A stretch of 53,585 nucleotides of DNA from Deltaproteobacteria bacterium. Lineage in GTDB: Bacteria > Desulfobacterota > Binatia > UBA9968. The first letter of the stretch is position 1; every line of letters starts with the position of its first letter. The notes below the pieces were generated by a model. That model was not told where the DNA came from. It worked only from the letters and a program-made list of their open reading frames with translations, and did not search any database. A program made the position numbers and the translations under genes. This document shows, piece by piece, positions 51,256-53,585 of this stretch. The stretch spans positions 1 to 53,585 of the forward strand of contig SHYW01000026.1 of the NCBI GenBank assembly GCA_009692615.1, read 5' to 3'.

Positions 51256-53538
51256 TTATATTTTTTCCATCGCCCGGAGAATCTTTTCCGGTGTTATCGG
51301 CAGCGAGCGCACGCGCACGCCGAGAGCGTCGAAGATCGCGTTGCCGATGGCCGGACCGACGGTGACGATGGAGGTCTGCGCCATGCCCTTGGAACCGAAC
51401 GGTCCCGGGCCGTCGCCCTTTTCCAACATCGACGAATAGAATAGCTCGGGCAAATCTTTCATCACCGGCAGACGATATTGAAAGGGATCGCCATTTTGAA
51501 ATTGCCCGTCTTGATAAATGGTCTCCTCGAACAGCGCGTGGCCGAAGCCCATCACCGCGCCGCCGTCGACCTGCGCCTTGGCCGAGGGATAGTGAATCGT
51601 CTTGCCGGCGTCGGCGATCACCGCGTAGCCCAAAATGCGCAGCTCGCCGGTGTCGCGGTTGACTTCCACTTCCACCGCCGCGCCGCTTGGCGCCCAGTGG
51701 TCCATGCCGGCGAAGGCCGAGTCCTTCACCATCGGCGCCACGCTATGATAGCCGACCGCTTTCAAGACCACGCTGTTGCCGACCACGCGGATGATTTCGT
51801 TGATCGAGAAACTCGACTCGCCCCAGCACAGCCGGCCGTCGACCATGCGCCAGTCCTTGGCTTCACCGCCTTTGACTTGCGACGCTAAACCGAGCAAATC
51901 CGCCTGCAAGGTTTTGCACGCGTTGTGCACCGCGTTGCCCATCTGCATGGTGGTGCGCTGGGCGCTGACGCCAGCGAAGGGCAAATGCACCGCGGTGTCC
52001 GGCGTGCGCACGCGGATCTGGCTTTGCGGCAAATTTAAAGTCTGCGAGGCCACAACGCTGAATAAATTATGCGTCCCCTGGCCGATCTCCGGCGCGTTGT
52101 GTTGAATGGTGAGAACACCACGAGCGTCCATGGTCACCAGCGCGTAGGCGCGCCCGCCGCCCTGAGAGCCATGGCGCAAGCTCAACGCCATGCCGCGGCC
52201 GCGCGCCCAACGTGGACCGCTCGTACTCGATGCGGAATTCGCTTTGCCGTCCCAGCCGATGCCGGCGAGCGCATCGCTCATGAGATCGAGATAGTCGGTG
52301 TCCATGCGCGGCGTACCGGTGCAGACGAAATCACCGCGCAGCAAGACATTCTTCTTGCGAAACACGTAGGGATCGATGCCGAGCTGGCGCGCCACGCTGT
52401 CCATGGCACACTCGATGCCCCAGGTGGTCTGAATTTTTCCCGTGGCGCGGGTGTGGCCGGCGGGAACTTTGTTGGTGTAAACGCATTTGCCGCGGATGCG
52501 CAGGTGCGGGATGCGGTAACAACCCCAAGCCGAGATAACCGAATTGTGCACCGCGGTGAGCCCGCCGGTGGTGTAAGCGCCAGTGTCGACGACTAAATCG
52601 ACATCGAGGGCAGTGATTGTGCCGTCGGCTTTGACGCCGATCTTGGCTTTGAAGACTTCGGCGTGGCGCGAGTTTTGGCGAAAACTTTCTTCCGCCGACG
52701 CGATCAAGCGCACCGGCCGGCCGAGCTTGCGCGAAAGAAACAGCGCGGCGAAATGCGCCGGCGTCGGAATCTTCGAGCCGAATCCGCCGCCGACATAGGG
52801 CACACGCACGCGAACTTTGTCCGGCTCTAGCCCAAGAAAATGCGCGAACTCGGCGGCGTCGCGGGTCGGCGAGCTGGTCGGCAACCAGACATTGGCTTCG
52901 CCGTTGACATACTGCGCCAGGAAGCCGCCCACCGGTTCCATCGGATGATGGAACATCGACGGCGATGAATAACTCTCTTCGAAAATCCGCTCCGCTTGCT
53001 TGAACCCTTCGGCGACATCGCCCCAGACCAGACTATCTTCGGCCAAAAGATTGCTGCCGTGCTCCTCATGCAAGATCGGCGCGCCCGGTTCGAGCGCCGC
53101 CACCGCGTCGAACACCGGCGCCAGCGGCTCATAGTCGACTTGAAAAAGTTTCACCGCGCGCTCGGCGGTGCGCCGATCCTCAGCGACAACCAGCGCCACC
53201 AGATCGCCGTCGTAACGAACTTTCTTGGTGGCGACAAAATCCTGATCGTCGACGCCCTTGAGATGCTCATGGGGCGCCAGCTTCAGCCGCGGATCGACGC
53301 CATCGAGATGATCGCGGTCGACAACCCCCAAGACGCCCGGCAGCTTCAACGCCTCGGAGGCATCGATGCAAAGAATCCGGGCGTGCGAGTACGGACTCAT
53401 CAACGCCGCGCCAAAAGCCGTGCCCAGCAGATCCGGCAGATCGTCGATATACACCGCCCGCCCCGTGACCTTGTCACGCATGTCGATGCGGGGGGCCAAA
53501 TCAATTTTCGATTTTAGATTTTCGATTTTGGATTCCAT
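51256..53538 (-). CDS. coxL: Molybdenum hydroxylase large subunit (xanthine dehydrogenase/CoxL family)
   Basis: A 760-residue molybdopterin-binding subunit. Ald_Xan_dh_C N-domain segments (RIDMRDKVTGRAVYIDDLPD, then DGDLVALVVAEDRRTAERAV) and Mo-binding segments (RVPYVGGGFGSKIP, GRGMALSLRHGSQGGGRAYA, INAPEIGQGTHNLF-like) are present. The C-terminal conserved loop reads PFGSKGMAQTSIVTVG. There Gln721 stands where relatives have the catalytic Glu of GxGE. It lacks the AYRC motif of CO dehydrogenase, so it is a xanthine/aromatic-type hydroxylase. The ATG at 53538 follows a GGTG-like site; the first residues (MESKIENLKSKI) come from an A/T-rich repeat. L is first in the cluster, then M and S. Confidence 0.94.
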   Translation of the reverse strand: MESKIENLKSKIDLAPRIDMRDKVTGRAVYIDDLPDLLGTAFGAALMSPYSHARILCIDASEALKLPGVLGVVDRDHLDGVDPRLKLAPHEHLKGVDDQDFVATKKVRYDGDLVALVVAEDRRTAERAVKLFQVDYEPLAPVFDAVAALEPGAPILHEEHGSNLLAEDSLVWGDVAEGFKQAERIFEESYSSPSMFHHPMEPVGGFLAQYVNGEANVWLPTSSPTRDAAEFAHFLGLEPDKVRVRVPYVGGGFGSKIPTPAHFAALFLSRKLGRPVRLIASAEESFRQNSRHAEVFKAKIGVKADGTITALDVDLVVDTGAYTTGGLTAVHNSVISAWGCYRIPHLRIRGKCVYTNKVPAGHTRATGKIQTTWGIECAMDSVARQLGIDPYVFRKKNVLLRGDFVCTGTPRMDTDYLDLMSDALAGIGWDGKANSASSTSGPRWARGRGMALSLRHGSQGGGRAYALVTMDARGVLTIQHNAPEIGQGTHNLFSVVASQTLNLPQSQIRVRTPDTAVHLPFAGVSAQRTTMQMGNAVHNACKTLQADLLGLASQVKGGEAKDWRMVDGRLCWGESSFSINEIIRVVGNSVVLKAVGYHSVAPMVKDSAFAGMDHWAPSGAAVEVEVNRDTGELRILGYAVIADAGKTIHYPSAKAQVDGGAVMGFGHALFEETIYQDGQFQNGDPFQYRLPVMKDLPELFYSSMLEKGDGPGPFGSKGMAQTSIVTVGPAIGNAIFDALGVRVRSLPITPEKILRAMEKI

Positions 53539-53585
53539 CGATCACCGTTAAGAAGTAAGGAGTTAGTAGTGAGGAGTAAGGGGTT

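Noticed and set aside
51256-53538. CO dehydrogenase (form I) large subunit
   Set aside because: The AYRC active-site Cys motif is not seen, and the usual CO-dehydrogenase accessory genes are missing.
31573-53538. One single operon for the whole catabolic region
   Set aside because: Genes lie on both strands up to 39 kb, and the minus-strand array has gaps with hairpins; several transcripts are more likely.

Overview
The window reads as chromosome from an uncultured, environmental, metabolically versatile bacterium with GC-rich third codon positions. It looks proteobacteria-like or belongs to a deep lineage such as Binatota, Tectomicrobia or Rokubacteria. This guess rests on gene content: many solute-binding proteins, amidohydrolases, UbiD and Rieske enzymes, a molybdenum hydroxylase, and coenzyme F420 synthesis. 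No marker here fixes the phylum. I see no tRNA, rRNA, CRISPR array, phage block or replication origin.

Layout. 0-0.75 kb: the 3' end of an unknown gene, then a REP-associated (RAYT) transposase with its palindromes. 0.75-9.9 kb: mixed single genes (amidohydrolase, MFS exporter, VOC protein, RlmD-like rRNA methyltransferase, a carboxyltransferase-like enzyme, histidine phosphatase, hypothetical proteins, alpha/beta hydrolase). 9.9-13.8 kb: a forward group of two tandemly duplicated NMT1/SsuA-like binding proteins, a double-VOC protein and an SDR. 13.8-17.1 kb: LON-substrate-domain protein, PPOX-fold protein, AlgH-like protein, cupin and a binding-protein-fold protein without a signal peptide. 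17.3-20.6 kb: ECF sigma factor, membrane anti-sigma factor, terminator-like hairpin and a DUF4139 protein. 20.8-30.4 kb: radical SAM/B12-type protein, peptide deformylase, cofH, a membrane protein, a lipoprotein, then hisS-aspS with overlapping start and stop. 30.5-37.9 kb: binding protein, Rieske oxygenase, SGNH-type membrane protein, GGQ rescue factor, amidohydrolase, AbrB-type membrane protein and an orphan DUF433 gene. 37.9-39.1 kb: a decay zone with a VOC gene remnant and a binding-protein gene broken by one in-frame TGA. 39.2-53.5 kb: about 14 kb all on the minus strand, encoding a molybdenum hydroxylase (L, M, S subunits), six intact binding proteins, UbiD, a 4,5-dihydroxyphthalate-decarboxylase-like protein and an amidohydrolase.

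How the genes may work together. The 31.9-53.5 kb part looks like capture and breakdown of aromatic or carboxylated organic acids: Rieske oxygenase, several decarboxylase-type families, a molybdenum hydroxylase and many periplasmic binders. The window holds twelve binding-protein-fold genes but no ABC permease, no ABC ATPase and no TctA/TctB subunit. The binders must share transporters encoded elsewhere or have other roles. F420 use is suggested by cofH and a PPOX-family protein.

Intergenic spaces are filled with many families of short palindromes. One family shares the GGGCG/CGCCC outer stem with the repeats that flank and interrupt the RAYT gene, while its inner stem varies with complementarity kept. 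The large binding subunit of the molybdenum hydroxylase has Gln where the family has its catalytic Glu.
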